From: Magnetococcales bacterium
GTDB taxonomy: Bacteria; Pseudomonadota; Magnetococcia; Magnetococcales; Magnetaquicoccaceae
NCBI GenBank assembly: GCA_015229095.1
Contig: JADGCE010000064.1
Span: forward strand, 1 to 14,631
DNA: 14,631 nucleotides
Direction of reading: 5' to 3'
Each line of letters begins with the position of its first letter. Position 1 is the stretch's first letter. The notes under the pieces were generated by a model. It made no database searches. It saw nothing but the letters and a program-made list of their open reading frames with translations, and had not been told where the DNA came from. Made by a program: the position numbers and the translations under genes. Below, one piece after another: positions 14,215 through 14,631 of the stretch.

Positions 14215-14631
14215 TGGCCCGACCAACCTGACTGGACAGCTCAAGTGGCGGGTGGTCTCTTCTCTGGAATCCGGGGATTGTGCGCCCATTTCCCCATCGG
14301 CCACCAGTTGATTGATATATGTCCCCTGATTTGTTCCTGATTTTCAGCGACTCAAACGCATCTCGTCCGGCCAATGCGGCGGAGAACAACGCCAATCCCC
14401 AGCGACTCAAACGCAGCTCGTCCGAGCAACGCGACTGGTATCAGTGCGGCGGCCACCAGCGACACGAACACACAGTATCCAATCAATGCGATGGGGAACA
14501 ACGCCAGCACGCAGACCAGCGACTCAAACGCATCTCGTCCGTCCGGCACGCCGAGGAACAACGCCAACCACCAGCAACTCAAACGCCTCTCGTCCGTATA
14601 TGGACCCACCCCGGTTGCAAGAGATTTTTTC
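14215..14631. other. Region downstream of the octad gene, no gene supported
   Basis: The first part (14215-14344) shows no gene, no clear terminator hairpin with a T-run, and no recognised mobile-element end. The second part is occupied by the 55-60 bp repeat array. Open frames on the minus strand through the array lack ribosome sites, and their repeats fall in different frames, so none is called as a gene. Confidence 0.5.
14345..14603. repeat. Tandem array of five degenerate 55-60 bp repeats
   Basis: Units begin at 14345, 14400, 14457, 14517 and 14572, spaced 55, 57, 60 and 55 bp; the fifth is partial. Each starts with a 25-bp core whose first 20 bases are CAGCGACTCAAACGCATCTC (followed by GTCCG). 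Three of the units (first, third and fourth) also share GGAACAACGCCA or GAGAACAACGCCA about 36-38 bp after the unit start; the second lacks it and the fifth stops before it. The third unit is the most diverged (CAGCGACACGAACACACAGT). Read on the minus strand the core gives GRDAFESL, and three units (14400, 14457, 14517) share a frame. The outer two do not, so a decayed coding repeat or a non-coding element are both possible. Confidence 0.75.

Noticed and set aside
14214..14344. Insertion-sequence end or attachment site just after the octad gene (TGTCCCC-like motif near 14320)
   Set aside because: No matching inverted end, target duplication or transposase fragment can be found in the window.
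14345..14603. CRISPR array (25-bp cores separated by 30-35 bp)
   Set aside because: The cores vary from unit to unit, three of the five share conserved sequence in the intervals (GAACAACGCC), and no cas gene is present. It is a tandem repeat, not repeat-spacer.
14352..14609. Minus-strand open frame with GRDAFESL-like hydrophobic repeats
   Set aside because: It has a GTG start without a ribosome site, and only the middle repeats are in frame while the outer ones are shifted. It is kept as a DNA repeat, not a gene.

Overview
The window is GC-rich bacterial DNA with one AT-rich intergenic island. It reads as a proteobacterium carrying a complete V/A-type (rotary) ATPase operon beside a small group of two-component regulators. 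The ATPase set, the FixJ-type regulator and a large octad-repeat protein would fit a Magnetococcales-like or other environmental proteobacterium. That placement is only an impression: there is no rRNA or other taxonomic marker here.

Layout. (1) 1-67, minus: the 5' end of an unidentified gene. (2) 278-3765: three signalling genes arranged + / - / +. These are a receiver-histidine kinase (278-1444), a FixJ/NarL-type response regulator (1475-2161, minus) and a second receiver-histidine kinase (2656-3765). The last two diverge from a roughly 490-bp, partly very AT-rich intergenic region with a good promoter candidate on each strand. (3) 3781-11854, minus: a nine-gene V/A-ATPase operon in transcription order G-like, C-like, I, K, F, E, A, B, D. 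Six of its eight junctions overlap by 1-4 nt (ATGA, GTGA or TGATG). Only I/K (54 nt) and A/B (28 nt) have gaps. (4) 12109-14214, plus, divergent from the ATPase operon: a protein of about 700 residues made almost entirely of an 8-residue motif (L-[ST]-x-x-Q-[IV]-x-[AG]). It is organised as two collinear blocks of 41 units, offset by exactly 1038 bp. (5) 14215-14631: no convincing gene, but five degenerate 55-60 bp tandem repeats at 14345-14603.

How the genes work together. The operon encodes all soluble head and stalk parts (A, B, D, E, F, G-like, C-like) and both membrane parts (I and the K ring) of one rotary pump. The c-ring sequence looks proton-type rather than sodium-type. The regulators form no classical adjacent kinase-regulator pair: both kinases carry an N-terminal receiver and lack a recognisable sensor or membrane domain, so they look like internal nodes of a phosphorelay. 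The FixJ-type protein is the only visible transcriptional output. Whether they control the ATPase cannot be told from sequence.

The most unusual items are the two-block octad-repeat protein and the downstream repeat array. No defence system, CRISPR, integrase or transposase was found.
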